A stretch of DNA of 35,051 nt. Source: Symbiodinium natans. Its lineage: Eukaryota; Sar; Dinophyceae; Suessiales; Symbiodiniaceae. Shown piece by piece: positions 1 through 10,400 of this stretch (its first letter is position 1; every line of letters begins with the position of its first letter). The translations under genes and the position numbers were made by a program. The notes under the pieces are model-generated. The model saw only the letters and a list, made by a program, of their open reading frames with translations, was not told the origin of the DNA and did no database searches. The DNA is taken from assembly GCA_905221605.1 (NCBI GenBank), contig CAJNDS010002709.1:1-35051 (forward strand), written 5' to 3'.

Positions 1-138
1 TTTTCTCGATCTCGATCAATAAGAATAATCCAAATCATCTCTTCTTGATCAAAAATTTCAATAGGATTCATATCCGCCAAGCTCCTTTCTGAATATATAT
101 TATATTACGACTTGTCGTATTCCATTATCAAATAGATA
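1..138. other. AT-rich leader, no gene assigned
   Basis: This AT-rich stretch differs in composition from the GC-rich gene region further in, and it ends where the telomere-type repeat begins. A short minus-strand open stretch is present, but I do not recognise its product. It could be organelle-derived or subtelomeric sequence; nothing here decides. Confidence 0.4.
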
Positions 139-386
139 GGGTTTGGGGTTTAGGGTTTGGGGTTTGGGGTTTGGGTTTGGGGTTTGGGGTTTAGGGTTTA
201 GGATTTAGGGTTTAGGGTTTAGGGTTTAGGGTTTAGGGTTTAGGGTTTAGGGTTTAGGGTTTAGGGTTTAGGGTTTAGGGTTTAGGGTTTAGGGTTTAGG
301 GTTTAGGGTTTAGGGGTTAAGGGGTTAAAGGGTTAAGGGGTTCAGGAGTTAAGGGGTTAAGGAGTTAAGGGGTTAAGGGTTTAGGG
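139..386 (+). repeat. Interstitial (TTTAGGG)n telomere-type array
   Basis: Seven-base TTTAGGG units run almost perfectly from about 195 to 315. The left edge is degenerate, with GGGTTTGGGG variants, and the right edge grades into GGGGTTAAG variants. TTTAGGG is the telomere unit of plants and of dinoflagellates. The array is internal to the window, so it is interstitial or marks an assembly join. Confidence 0.9.
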
Positions 387-1117
387 AAATCCACCTCGTG
401 GATCTCCAACAGCCGAGTTTGTTGTGTACACATGTCCCGGCCGCTAACTCCACGGCTTCTTTACCAGCCCAACAGAATCTCGAGCTTGCCCCGATTATTT
501 CTACAATACCTAGTACAAAGAGCAGTTCTGATTGTCACTACTACTATTACTGTTGCTTTGTACCAAAAACGGCTCATGCTAAAATTACTATTTCTCCATC
601 ACCAAGACGCATGCTGCACTCTTTTCTTATCCTGCTGGCGGCTGAGTCCCCACCCCTCGGTCAAATGCGAACTCCGTCTTGTCCACGAACACGAGCCTGG
701 CAAAAAATAAGCAAAGACGGGCGCCCGCATTGGCTCTGGAAACGTTGCCAACTGTAAGCACGGTGGGCCACACCACCAACTAAAACAGCACACTGACACT
801 CAGTTTGCCCCCACCGAAGGGTAAGAAGATATCATCCGGGCGTGAGGAATTTTGACGCTGAGATACATCGAGCTTGTCTCTTTATGTATTGCATATGTCA
901 GGCATATGCTTTCCCGCTGCCCAGACCTAAAAGCTCAAAAAGACCCAAAAGACCCACTCACATGAACGACTCGCAGCAAAGGTGATGTTTGTTTGCCTCG
1001 TTCGATTTTTCTGTGAATTTGACACACCTCCTCTTGAATATCCCTCCACATGGGGCAAGGCGCCGAGTGTGGCCAGCCTAGTATGCCATACGCCCTGCAC
1101 TCCCAATGGGGAGTGCT
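387..1117. other. Gene-free spacer
   Basis: Short overlapping open frames occur on both strands, but none has a recognisable domain, a consistent composition or a convincing start. I see no RNA gene. It separates two TTTAGGG arrays. Confidence 0.5.
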
Positions 1118-1177
1118 CTTAGGGTTTAGGGTTTAGGGTTTAGGGTTTAGGGTTTAGGGTTTAGGGTTTAGGGTTTA
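1118..1177 (+). repeat. Short (TTTAGGG)n array
   Basis: About eight consecutive TTTAGGG units directly abut the end of the minus-strand gene relic to the right, whose last in-frame stop (1175-1177) is formed at the edge of the array. Confidence 0.9.
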
Positions 1178-2351
1178 TATGCAGACATGTCCTGGGCGCA
1201 GGTTCCTCAAGCGGCCCGCGGGCTCCTTGAGGTTCACCCGCACCTCGGCAAAGTACTGGCCGCAAAGCTGCCCCACTTCAGAATGCATGTGTGTTTAGAC
1301 ATGTTCGGACGTGGTGAGATGATGAAGAGTCACAAGGACACGGAAGGGCATGGAGCAAAGGATGCATTGAAGGCAGTCTCATCAAAGCCAGGCTTAGAGG
1401 GGTGCCGTCAAGCAGGCCGCCAGGCGGTCCTCCGGAATGGTGGTGTCGAACATCTGAGCAGAGACCACGTGCAACGGGTGCGTCTCCGACCTTGTGCAAA
1501 ATTGCGAATTCTGAACACTTGGTCTCCCTGCGAAGTGATGCTGTTCCGGCTGGATGTAAGGAAACAGCGGCAAGGTCTCAGGAGACACATTCATCAAATG
1601 CCGAAGGGTTTAACACAGGGATCTGCTTGACCACTTCGACCGCTTCAGGCGCAAGGCTGTCAGACAAGGTGTCAAGTCTCGTCGTGCCTCATTTTGGAGG
1701 GGGGCGGCCACTCCATTCTTGATGGACCTGCCACGGGTATCAGGTTCTGGCAAAACAGGTTTTGATGTGGGCCGGGGATCAATATGCATTGGGCATACGC
1801 TCCAAAGCTCTATGGCCTTTACTAAGAATCACAGTTACCCTGGCATGAAGAATCCCCGTTGAGTCAAAGTGCACAGGGATGATCAGAGAGTTATTTGCCT
1901 GTAGGCAACAAGAACTTGCCAAATCACCCCAAACGAGTGTTGATGCAGCTGGAAGCAGCTGGGGTACATGTTCGGCGGCTCCGATAGACGCAAGAGCAGG
2001 AATGCGAGCACCTGGTCGATGTCTCTCACATGGTGCACATAGCATACCAGTCCCTGCACTCCCAGCCCCCAACAACTCCCTCAACCTCGAGGCGGAATGC
2101 GTGGTCCTCGAAAACGGCCACAAGCTGGCAGCACTGAGCGGCAGGACGACACGGTCCTGGGGAAACACACGCTGCAACCGGGATAAGGGGTGGAGAGCAC
2201 CAAAGAGCAAACACTGGAACCAGGATACTTCTGAAAACAAGAACCCCCTGGTGGTTGCAGAACTCTCAAGAGCAGGTTTCACGCTTCTTTGGCCATCCTT
2301 TGGACGCTGCCGGTCAAAACATCTACAACTTCTGACTTCCGCGCGTACCAT
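1175..2351 (-). pseudogene. Probable decayed minus-strand gene, product unknown
   Basis: Several minus-strand open segments lie one after another in different frames. One is a 190-residue frame at 2351-1779. Another is at about 1597-1394 and contains a protein-like stretch around HHFAGRPSVQNSQFC. A third is a 37-codon frame at 1288-1175, rich in charged residues (around QYFAEVRVNLKEPAGRL), that ends in TAA at the TTTAGGG array. The last two read like genuine protein, but frame changes and stops separate them. This fits either a frameshifted relic or exons whose introns I cannot place. A plus-strand frame of similar length (1879-2424) is also open, so the strand is not certain. I recognise no domain. 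Confidence 0.3.
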
Positions 2352-2744
2352 GTCCTCTGCTCTTCATATTTTCTCTTCAGATTCTTCAAAGTTCCAGCTT
2401 CGCTGGACATTTTTTCAAGCCTGAAAAAACACAGCTGCATCACTTACTTTCCGAGCAAGGTTTAGGGGCACAGGTACTATAGGTAATGGGGGTGCGATGC
2501 GGACAGGGTTACTTAAGTTCTCATTGCTATGGAGGCTTGGAGGCTTGACAAAGAGCACGTGGAAAAGACGACGCTGCGGCAGAGTTCAGGCAAACATGAA
2601 CAGCTTCATTAGAAGCGCAGCTTGCAGTGTTGCAACGTTAGATAGAGTGGTGAAAGCTGATGAGGCTGAGACTTCTTGGGAGGCCGAAGAAGTGGAGCCT
2701 GAAGAGGTTGAGATTTCATCGGATGTAACGTTGGAGTAGGCTGA

Positions 2745-2860
2745 GGATGTTGAGCCATCGTCGGGTGTAGTGCTGGCTGATGATGTGCTTGATGTGGTTG
2801 AGCCATCGTCGGGCGTAGTGCTGGCTGATGACGTGCTTGATGCGGTGGAGCCATCATTGG
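2745..2860 (-). repeat. 51-bp coding minisatellite (Ser/Thr-rich tail)
   Basis: Two to three copies of a unit of about 51 bp encode a 17-residue motif beginning DDGST and rich in Ser, Thr and Ala. The unit length is a multiple of three, so copy number can change without breaking the frame. It lies just before the hydrophobic C-terminal tail of the host protein and would form an O-glycosylated-type stalk. Confidence 0.8.
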
Positions 2861-3326
2861 GTGGCCTTGGCGGCTCACAGTTCTGGTAGCAAAACTCATA
2901 GCGAACCAACCAATTCCCCGGATCTGCGGCATAGGCAATGACTTTGCCGTTGATCACGAGCACGTCGTCGGCAAAGGGCAACATGAATGGGAAGTCTAGC
3001 ATGGTTTCGGCATGTTCCGACTCACCAGTTGCCTTGACGACCATGAACTCATTCCTTTTGAAGACCTCACGGGACCAAACCTCCCAAAAGAGCACGATTG
3101 ATCCATTGACGTCTGCGATCTTCACGCGACTTAAAGACTCGTCCAGATCAGTCTTGGAGGTCAGGAAGCTAACGCCACGGTTCGATATGTTCTGCCACTC
3201 GCCATTCTCATCGTAAATTCCGCCGTTCTCAACGGCTCCGGGCGAGAGCACGTCTTCACTGGTCAAATCCCGTGGAATCTTGATGAAGCCCAGATTTCCT
3301 TCAGACTGCAGAAATGCTTTCTTCAC

Positions 3327-4141
3327 CTGAAACCTGACAACCTTGTTCAAACTCTACAACGTCCGAAAGTTTCTTGCAACCAAACCTGATAAGAACCCAC
3401 GAACCCGAATGCAAACACGTGTCACCAGCTTCGGCAAGAAAGACACGACATGAGCACGATATGAAGGCACGGCCCAAAGACACAACTCCAACACGTGACA
3501 TGAGGACACGAAAGGAGGAGACGACACAAACACGAAGACATGACATGAAGACACGCCATGAGGACACGATGCGAAAGGACAACACGACGCGAGGACACGA
3601 CACGAGGACACGAAACGAGGACACGACACGAGGACACGACACGAGGACACGACATGGGGACACGAGACCAGGACACGACACGAGGACACGACATGAAGAC
3701 ACGACGCGAGGAACCGACAGACAAACATGACACGAGGATACGGCACAAGAATACGACACGAGGATACGACACAAGAGTACGACACGAGGACACGACACAA
3801 GGACGCGACACGAGGGCACGACACGAAGACGAAGACACGAAACGAAGACACGACACCAGGACACAACACAAAGATACGACACGACACGAGGACACGACAC
3901 GAAGACGCGAAGACAAGACACTAGGACACGGCACGAATACAACACACAAACGCACGACACAAAAACACGACACGAAGACACAACACGATGACACGAAATC
4001 GGCAAACGACACAAACATACGACACGACACACAGATATGACACGACACAAAGATACCACACAACACGAGGACACGACACGAAGACACGACACACGGACGG
4101 GCTACACCCAAAGCCAACAGCCCAACAGCCTTTGATCCTGC
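3327..4141 (-). other. Predicted 815-nt GC-AG intron filled by a minisatellite
   Basis: On the minus strand the exon ends ...TGCTCG and the intron would start GCAGGATC at 4141. The acceptor would be TTTCAG, ending at 3327, before GTGAAG. Both junctions are phase 0 and the joined frame stays open. Non-canonical GC donors are known in dinoflagellates. The exact donor is inferred from frame and motif only. Confidence 0.55.
3434..4103. repeat. GACACGA-type minisatellite inside the intron
   Basis: About 670 bp are built from imperfect GACACGA / GGACACGAC units in a strongly strand-biased array (A, C and G on the plus strand, few T). Because the unit lacks stop codons, it gives long spurious open frames on both strands (RHEDTTRGHDTR-like on plus, VVSSCRVLVSC-like on minus). 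These are not proteins. Confidence 0.9.
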
Positions 4142-5376
4142 CGAGCATCGAGGAGTGTTCATCAGAGCCCCCACTGCAGAATTGTCGAGTGGCCGATCTT
4201 CCCCGGCGAAAAACACAAGAACCGTGTTGTTCACCTCATGCAGCCCTGGGTGAGCCAACTCAGTGTAGACCGCGTTGTCATTCTTGCTCCATTGGTAATA
4301 GGTCTTCTCTGGCGTGGAAATCTCTTGGTAGACTGGGAGCACCTTGCCTGCGGGATTTGTGTCTGTCACGCGGTGCAAGATCTTGGGTTGATAGATTACC
4401 CGGCCTCGTTTGTCTTCTGAGCTGGCCCGATACTCCGAGACCATTATTCCCCGCGGATAAGCATCTCCCAGGATCATTCCCAAGTAGTAATCATCCTTCT
4501 CAGATACCTTCAAAGAAGTGGCCCAGGTGTGGCTACCTGCACCGACCCTCCGGAGTTTCTCCAAGGTTGTCGCGTTGAAGATGATGTTTGTAGCTCCTTG
4601 GTGGTTCACTCCGTCCCCAAAGTCAATCATCTTCATCGTGAGTGTGATGGAGATGGTATCCTGCAGCCAAACAAGCGAAGCCCCCGAGGAAAAGAAGGAA
4701 TAGAGGCCCACATCCGCGACGGGAAAAGCTACTCGCTGCAACTCGTTGCCAGCCGCATCGAACTTCACAAGTTCTCCTTGGGAGTTGGCTTTCTGATCAC
4801 TGGGCTCGCCTTTGTCGCCGAGCAAGAGGACCACGGTTCCAAGGCCATCGCCAACTGCACCGACGAGTTGCACTTCCGCTGGCAGCGCCATCAGGCTGAC
4901 AGTCTGCGAGGAAAGCAAATCCACTGAGAGCCACGTCAACTTGACGGTGTCGCTGTCCATGTCCTGCCACACGACACCCTCGCGACCATCTGCATGCTGG
5001 ACCGGGGTGAAGCGCTTGAAGTCCCCGTACACGGTTTTAGAAGTGCTGGGGCTATGGGCCCATTGCCTCTGGGGCAAAAAGGGCTGGCCCGGAACTGCGA
5101 ACCTGCGGCCCATCAAGCTGAAGCCGCCGTCCGCCCCATCGAGCCATGCCGCCTCCACGTCCCCCTCTTTGGGCCAAATGCTCAGGTGAGCGCTGGAAGG
5201 CTGGAGGATGATGATCAACTGGCCTCGCAAGTCGTCCTTCCGAGTCCCCAAGTCGTCGACCGTGATGGGCGTCTGGCTGTAATTGCCGGCATGAACGTCG
5301 ACGGTGGCCAGCGGGTGGAGCCCACTTGCTTGAAGCGCCCAAACTGTGGTTCTCTGGGTTGTTTTGTGCGTGATGT

Positions 5377-5380
5377 AAAG
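5377..5380. repeat. Target-site duplication AAAG, left copy
   Basis: AAAG lies immediately outside the left inverted terminus. The same four bases lie immediately outside the right terminus at 17007-17010. One copy belongs to the host coding sequence. Confidence 0.85.
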
Positions 5381-5455
5381 AAGGAGCCATCATATAAGAG
5401 GATAGTTGAGTCATATAAAAGGATTGTCGAAAAGGCTCGTTTCCAAAGGTATTTT
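5381..5455 (+). repeat. Left terminal inverted repeat
   Basis: The first 23 bases match the reverse complement of the right end exactly. Over about 75 bp the two ends differ by roughly ten substitutions and one base of length. Inside it, a unit of about 20 bp (TCATATAARAGGAT plus GTYGA) occurs twice in tandem, as transposase-binding repeats often do. Confidence 0.85.
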
Positions 5456-5559
5456 CACCAAGTCACTAAAAGAATAGCAAACACCTATTCGCAAAACAAA
5501 GGGGGGGAATTACCCCAAAAATACCAGGTCCTGAAACATACTTGGAGCCCAAGAGTCCC

Positions 5560-6005
5560 CTAACCCCCTCTTGTGGTTGCCAGCTTATTGGCTCGGAAAA
5601 ACCTTAAAACTTTGCACCCCAAATCAAACCTTAACCCTCGGAGGCCTTAAGGCCCTTAAGCTCTTAACTCCCTTTCAAACCATACTTACACCCTAAACCC
5701 CTTTCAAGCCTTAAGCCCCTTAAGCTGTTAACTCCTTTTGAAACCGTACACTGCACCCCAGCCCCTGAATGCTAAACCCTATGCCCTTTGGAGCCTTAAG
5801 CCTCGCAGCTTTTAGCTCCTTTTTCAAACCCGTAAATTAAATAATGCACCCAAAGCCCTGCCTACAGAAAGACAGACCTTAAACCCAGTAGGCTGGCTGC
5901 CAGCAAGCTGGCCGCCAGAAAGGCCTAAACACTGCACCCACAACCCTAAACCCTTTAAAACCTTAAAGCCTAAAGCTTTTTACCTCTGTCCTGCATGCAC
6001 CCTAA
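5560..6005. repeat. Degenerate CCTTAA/CCCTAAA-type repeats in the transposon's left flank
   Basis: This gene-free stretch is built from imperfect units of about 90-100 bp containing CCTTAAGCCCCTTAAGCT, TTAACTCC and TTTCAAACC, mixed with CCCTAAACCC telomere-like words. A 50-bp direct repeat carrying the palindrome at 5893 and 6057 starts with GAAAGACAGACCT in both copies. Confidence 0.7.
5893..5918. repeat. Palindrome copy 1 (GCCAGCAAGCTGGC core)
   Basis: Two 12-base arms with one mismatch are separated by an AA loop. It lies in the gap between the left terminus and the last gene of the element. Confidence 0.8.
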
Positions 6006-6056
6006 ACTAACCCGCAATCCTAAGCCTCTAGAAAGACAGACCTGAAGCCCAGCAGG

Positions 6057-6082
6057 CTGGCTGCCAGCAAGCTGGCTGCCAG
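6057..6082. repeat. Palindrome copy 2
   Basis: It has the same 12-AA-12 architecture with one mismatched pair, and lies ten bases beyond the stop of the 161-residue ORF. Copies 1 and 2 sit in a 50-bp direct repeat. Confidence 0.8.
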
Positions 6083-6091
6083 AACTTTTTT

Positions 6092-6577
6092 TCAAGCAGC
6101 AGGTCCAGGCCCAGCCGGCTTCTCCTTCTGTCCTTGCAGAAGTTTGTCCTTCTTCTTCTTGTCCTGCCTCACCTTCTCCTTCGCGTTCTTCTTGTCTCTG
6201 AGTTTGCGTAGCTTCCACTCAGCCTCTGTCGTTGGCACCAGTTTGCCCTTCAGGTTTGGGTTGCTAGAGGCCGAAGAGCTCGAAAACTCTGTGCTCCCTG
6301 TAGTTGTCGCGGCAGCTGCAGAGGGTGTAGGGACAGTGGCTGCAGACTCTGCAGAGTTTGCAGCTGCAGAGCTTGTGGCTGCAAAGTTTGCCGCCGCAGA
6401 GTTAGGGGCTGCAGTAGCGACAGCCAGACTCAGACCTGCCTGCAGACCAGCGTTCCAGACCATCTTCATATCATCTTCATGATAGACTGTGGGGGGCGTG
6501 ACCGGGGACATTTCCTCGTCAGGCGCGGGGCTGACAGGGGACCAGTCTTGCACCTTTTGCTCCTTTCTGTCTGCCAT
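6092..6577 (-). CDS. Small transposon protein, Ala/Ser linker and basic helix
   Basis: This 161-residue ORF begins MADRKEQK. The N-terminal 50 residues are acidic and proline-rich. Residues of about 55-105 are low-complexity Ala/Ser/Thr. The C-terminal 45 residues are strongly basic and probably helical (KLRKLRDKKNAKEKVRQDKK), which would suit nucleic-acid binding or nuclear import. It is the most 3' gene of the element and ends beside palindrome copy 2. I recognise no family. It could also be the last exon of a longer transcript, since dinoflagellate genes are often spliced; the start codon is simply the first ATG of the open frame. Confidence 0.5.
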   Translation of the reverse strand: MADRKEQKVQDWSPVSPAPDEEMSPVTPPTVYHEDDMKMVWNAGLQAGLSLAVATAAPNSAAANFAATSSAAANSAESAATVPTPSAAAATTTGSTEFSSSSASSNPNLKGKLVPTTEAEWKLRKLRDKKNAKEKVRQDKKKKDKLLQGQKEKPAGPGPAA

Positions 6578-6920
6578 GGCTGCAAGGCAGGCCTACAACG
6601 CTAAAGTCTTTGTGTAGGGGCCTGAGTCTTTCACTGCGCGGCCTAAACTTTCTCATGCCTGGTGACGAAGCAGGCCTAGGGTATGGTGATTGTATGCAGT
6701 TAGCGTGGTGACTGTATGCTGACTGTCGGTCTGCAGCTAGCACAGCCACTGCGTACTTGCCTACTGTTTTGGCCTGAGAGCTGGACTGGGATAGCAGCAC
6801 AAAGGAAACTTCAACATGCTTACTGGTGGCATTGCCTGATTGGCAGGACTGAGCTGGCAGATTCTGCTTTGGGGTTTAGAAACAGTACAAGACTGCAGAC
6901 TACATTTACTTGAGGCTCGC

Positions 6921-6946
6921 CTGGTGGCCAGCAAGCTGGCCTCCAG
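6921..6946. repeat. Palindrome copy 3
   Basis: The core is GGCCAGCAAGCTGGCC with flanking CTGGT and TCCAG. It lies in the 0.85-kb gap between the small 3' gene and the large two-exon gene. The rest of the gap (6578-7424) has no convincing ORF. Confidence 0.85.
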
Positions 6947-7424
6947 TGCTCACCTTGTCTAGCACAGCTGCGAAGCATTAGAATCCTGTCATTTGCTCGT
7001 CTTGTTGCTGCTGCTTCCAGCTACCCCAGCAGTGCACAGTCAATGACTGTGACTGGGAACACCACTGCACTCCAAGCGCTCTGTCCAGCAAGCAGAAAGT
7101 AAGCAGGCTCAGACGCCTAAGACAATAAGGGGCTGCACTGTTTACTTTCCGTTCGAAAAGCACCATACTGACAAAGCGGAGAGCACGGACCTAGTGTGTG
7201 TGATGACAACACATCTTCAGCAGCCAATCGCTGCTAGCAAGCTGCAGGACATGTGCTCGGATGAGTTGCTGCTGCTGCAGACAGTAAAAGAACTTATGAC
7301 CGTTCTTTGCGGGGGCTGAAAGTTTTAAAGTAAAGCAACCTAAAAGCAAAGCACTCACCTTCTGCAAACATGCCTGCAGCCTTCACTACAGTGTCAAAAG
7401 AGCCGGCGCCTGTAGCGGCAGCTG

Positions 7425-10400
7425 TTACTTCGACAAGCGGCAGACTTCGCCTGCTTTGAGGACCACTCTCTCTTTCAAGTGGACCACTGGCTTGACTGGT
7501 GTCAGTCCCTTCGTAACCCATCGCACAGCCCACAGCAAATTCATCGCATCAGATCCCTGCCACGTCGTCCACGGCTCCTTCGTGCCCAGGTTGTTCTGGT
7601 CCAGCTTGTCCTTCTCCTCAAGGGCCTTGGGCTGGAAGGCGACGCAGTGGGTCTGCTGGAGGCTGAACTTCTTGGGGTTCTGCGGGTAAGTCGTCAAGTT
7701 GTGGTAGCAGACCTGGCAGTCTGGCTTCTTCTCACGCATGGTCTGGACGAGCTCCCCCACAGTGCAGACCTGTCCATTGCTGACTACCAAGTCCTCGGAT
7801 CCTGTCAGGTTGAAGGTGTAGCCTGTGGCCTGGTTGTCCCCGGCCTTCACGAGCTTGAACTGGCCTTTACCGAAGCTCGTGAGGAAGCCCTTGTCTGGAC
7901 TCGAGTACTCTGTCTCAGTCTTGTTGTGCAGGTACACAGTGTGGTTGGCCCGGATCTGCAGGACTGCTGGATTCTTGCCAGCCAGACTTGCTTCGAAAAG
8001 CAACGCCTCACTCACAGCATTCGCCTGGACAAGACGAGTAGTCAAGTCCATGCACTTGACCCTCTTCGGAGACCTGGTCGTGCTGCCCGTTTCGTCCCCC
8101 CCAGGGGCAGTACGCTTGCTTGGCTCCTCTTTGTCCTCGCTGGACTCTTGGCATGGGTCTGCCACAGTGAACCCCTTGTTGGTGAAGTCCTCCAGGAACT
8201 CGGCAAACTGCTGCCCAACCACGGCGTGGCCTTGCCACTTCTTCACGACTGCAGTTGGCAACGAAACAGTGCTGTCCTTCGTCCACACCAACACATTGAG
8301 CTGGGGCTTCGGGGGCAGGTTGTCCAGCAAGTCTGGGCTGATCTCTTTCTCCAGCTTCTCCCCGTTCGGCATGTTGAGGCTGCCTTCCAGGATTTTGTCC
8401 ACCAGGCTGTCTTTCACAAACGTCTCTGCCCATGTCAAGTGCGTCTGGCTGTCGAAGAAGCCCATGTATCCAAGCGTGACTTTCTTGGAATACAGGCGCT
8501 GCTGCAACGCAAAAGCCTCGAGCATGTCGCCAGTGTGGGGGAAGAGGTCCAGCAGCAACACGCCCTTCATCTTCGACAGGTCCACTCCATCCAGCATGGC
8601 TTCCAAGAGAGCTCCAGCGGACTGAGGCCCGACCTGGGCAACTTTGGAGGCACCATGAACATGGTTGTCACGCAGGTCCGTGGAGGGCGGCAGGGAGTCA
8701 GCCGCCAGGTTCTCGACCTCACGAAGGTCTTGGCTCTTCACAAAGTGCTGCGGGGCCGTTCTCTGCTGCTTCCTCAGCAAACAGCCTGCCCACAAGGACT
8801 TCGACACATCTGCGGCTCCTGGGAAGAGAAGCCTCCCAGGGTACGTCATGGGACGGCAGTCCCGTGCGTCCAGCTTCTCAGAAAACAGCAGGGAGAAGTG
8901 CGTGTCGACATTGAGGTGAGCCTGGGTAAAGACTTCAAGCAACTTCTTTTCCTCAAGGTGGATGCGGCCTTTGTTGTATGTGAAGGCCGGGGCCAGCAAA
9001 ATGCCAGCAGACTGAGGTGACTCATGCATTGCCCAGGTGAGCACGTGCTGGTGCGCCACAGAATGCTCAGCATAGATGAGGCACGGGGCAGTGTAGTTCA
9101 GGTAGACCAGGCAGGGAACCTGGTCTGAGCCTCCACAGGACTTCTCTGCAAGCTCTCGCTTGAACTTGGCAGCCTCAGCGACTGACCGCTCAGGCTTCTT
9201 GCCATCCCAGACCTGAAGCTTGCAGCAGGTCTCCATGAAGTTGGAGGTGGCTGCCTGGCACTTCTCACGGCGATTAAGTCGCCACTCTTGCCTAGCTGTT
9301 TCCCGGGCAGTCTCTGCGTCACTGGTCTTCTTCGTCCAGTTCGCGTAGACAGTCATGTCGTGCTTCATCTGCTTCTCCTGCAGCTTCCAGGCGTCAATGT
9401 CCAGGCTTCTTTGTCAGGCTCGCTCAAGGTAGCGATCGGCGCAGAGAACATGTGGGAGTCCATGAGTCCACGCAGCGCCGAGAGATGCTTCGTCACCTCA
9501 AAGGCTGGGGACTTGTCCAGCAGTGCGGCCTGGGCCTCTGTTTCAAGGACACTGTGGCCCGCCACCCAAGCGTCGTAGAAGAAAAGCCGGATGTCAGCAG
9601 CCTTCACTGGGACATGCTGGAGGAACTCCTGGCCACAGTGCCAGATGAAGGCTGCACGCTCAGCCAAGGCTTCCATGGCTGCCTGGTCGTCCTTCACCTT
9701 CCGCAAGTAGTCGGGCTTCCTGTCGTGCGACGAATGCACGCGCTGGCCGAACAGCAGCATGCTCTCGTCAGAGACTTTCAAGCGGGCGAGCCAAACCTTC
9801 GTCTTCGCAGGAAACTGGTGGCCAGGGTACAGTTTCTTGCTGGCTAGGCTGTCGTCTGACCAAGCACACGATCCCAACCACAGCGCCCGACGTGCTGCAC
9901 CACGAGGTCCAAGACAACCTACGCAAATTTGGTGAATACAGTGCTTAAATGACATTGACAGGCAGCGCTAGAGGAATCAGAAGAATGGAAGAACGCTCGA
10001 AGCCCTGGGCATATCAAGTCAATCAAGACTCTCACAACACTTTAAAGTTTTAAAGCTCAATCCTAAGCTGACAAAAAAACCGGCCTGCGGGGCCGAGTCA
10101 AACAGAAGCTTCAACGCCTGGGCTTTCTTACCCACCAGGCGATGGCTGGAGGGGGCCATCGCGTTCCACTGCCGCACGAAAACCGAGAAGTCCTGCATGC
10201 CATGCTGCAGCAAGGCCTGGATCATCTTGACAATCTGTATCACGCTGTTGGCCTTGCGCACGCTGCCACGCGCAGAGTACTGCATGTTTTTCAAGCCCTC
10301 TTCCACCTTGCTTCCTGTCTCCAGGTGGTGCACATGCACAACCTGCAGGGACTCCCAGAGCTTCTTGTGGCAGGACTGCAAGTCCCAGGACTGCACCCAA

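Larger units (their letters stand above)
2586..5380 (-). pseudogene. 3' half of a host gene split by a transposon: secreted repeat-domain surface protein
   Basis: Coding runs 5380-4142, then a predicted intron (4141-3327), then 3326-2586 with a TGA stop. The frame is already open at the transposon edge: codons from 5380 read LYITHKTTQRTTVWALQ. That stretch matches in pattern an earlier segment of the same gene at 17640-17400, so this half has no start of its own. The long middle part has many alternating hydrophobic strands with Gly/Asp turns (for example around GTVVLLLGDKGEPSD and GSIVLFWEVWSRE), which suggests a beta-propeller-like fold; this is inference. The C-terminus is Ser/Thr-rich with DDGST repeats and ends in a short hydrophobic tail (LLMKLFMFA), as in GPI-anchored proteins. 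The predicted donor is GC and the acceptor AG, both phase 0, joining ...TPRCS to VKKAF.... The biochemical function is unknown. The break is the transposon insertion at 5381. Confidence 0.75.

Noticed and set aside
3374-4100. Long open frames (RHEDTTRGHDTR-like and VVSSCRVLVSC-like) across the minisatellite
   Set aside because: They are translations of a stop-free short tandem repeat, present on both strands.
7479-9020. A 513-residue plus-strand frame opposite the large transposon gene
   Set aside because: Shadow of the minus-strand gene in GC-rich sequence. The minus frame is longer and continues logically through the intron and frame slip.
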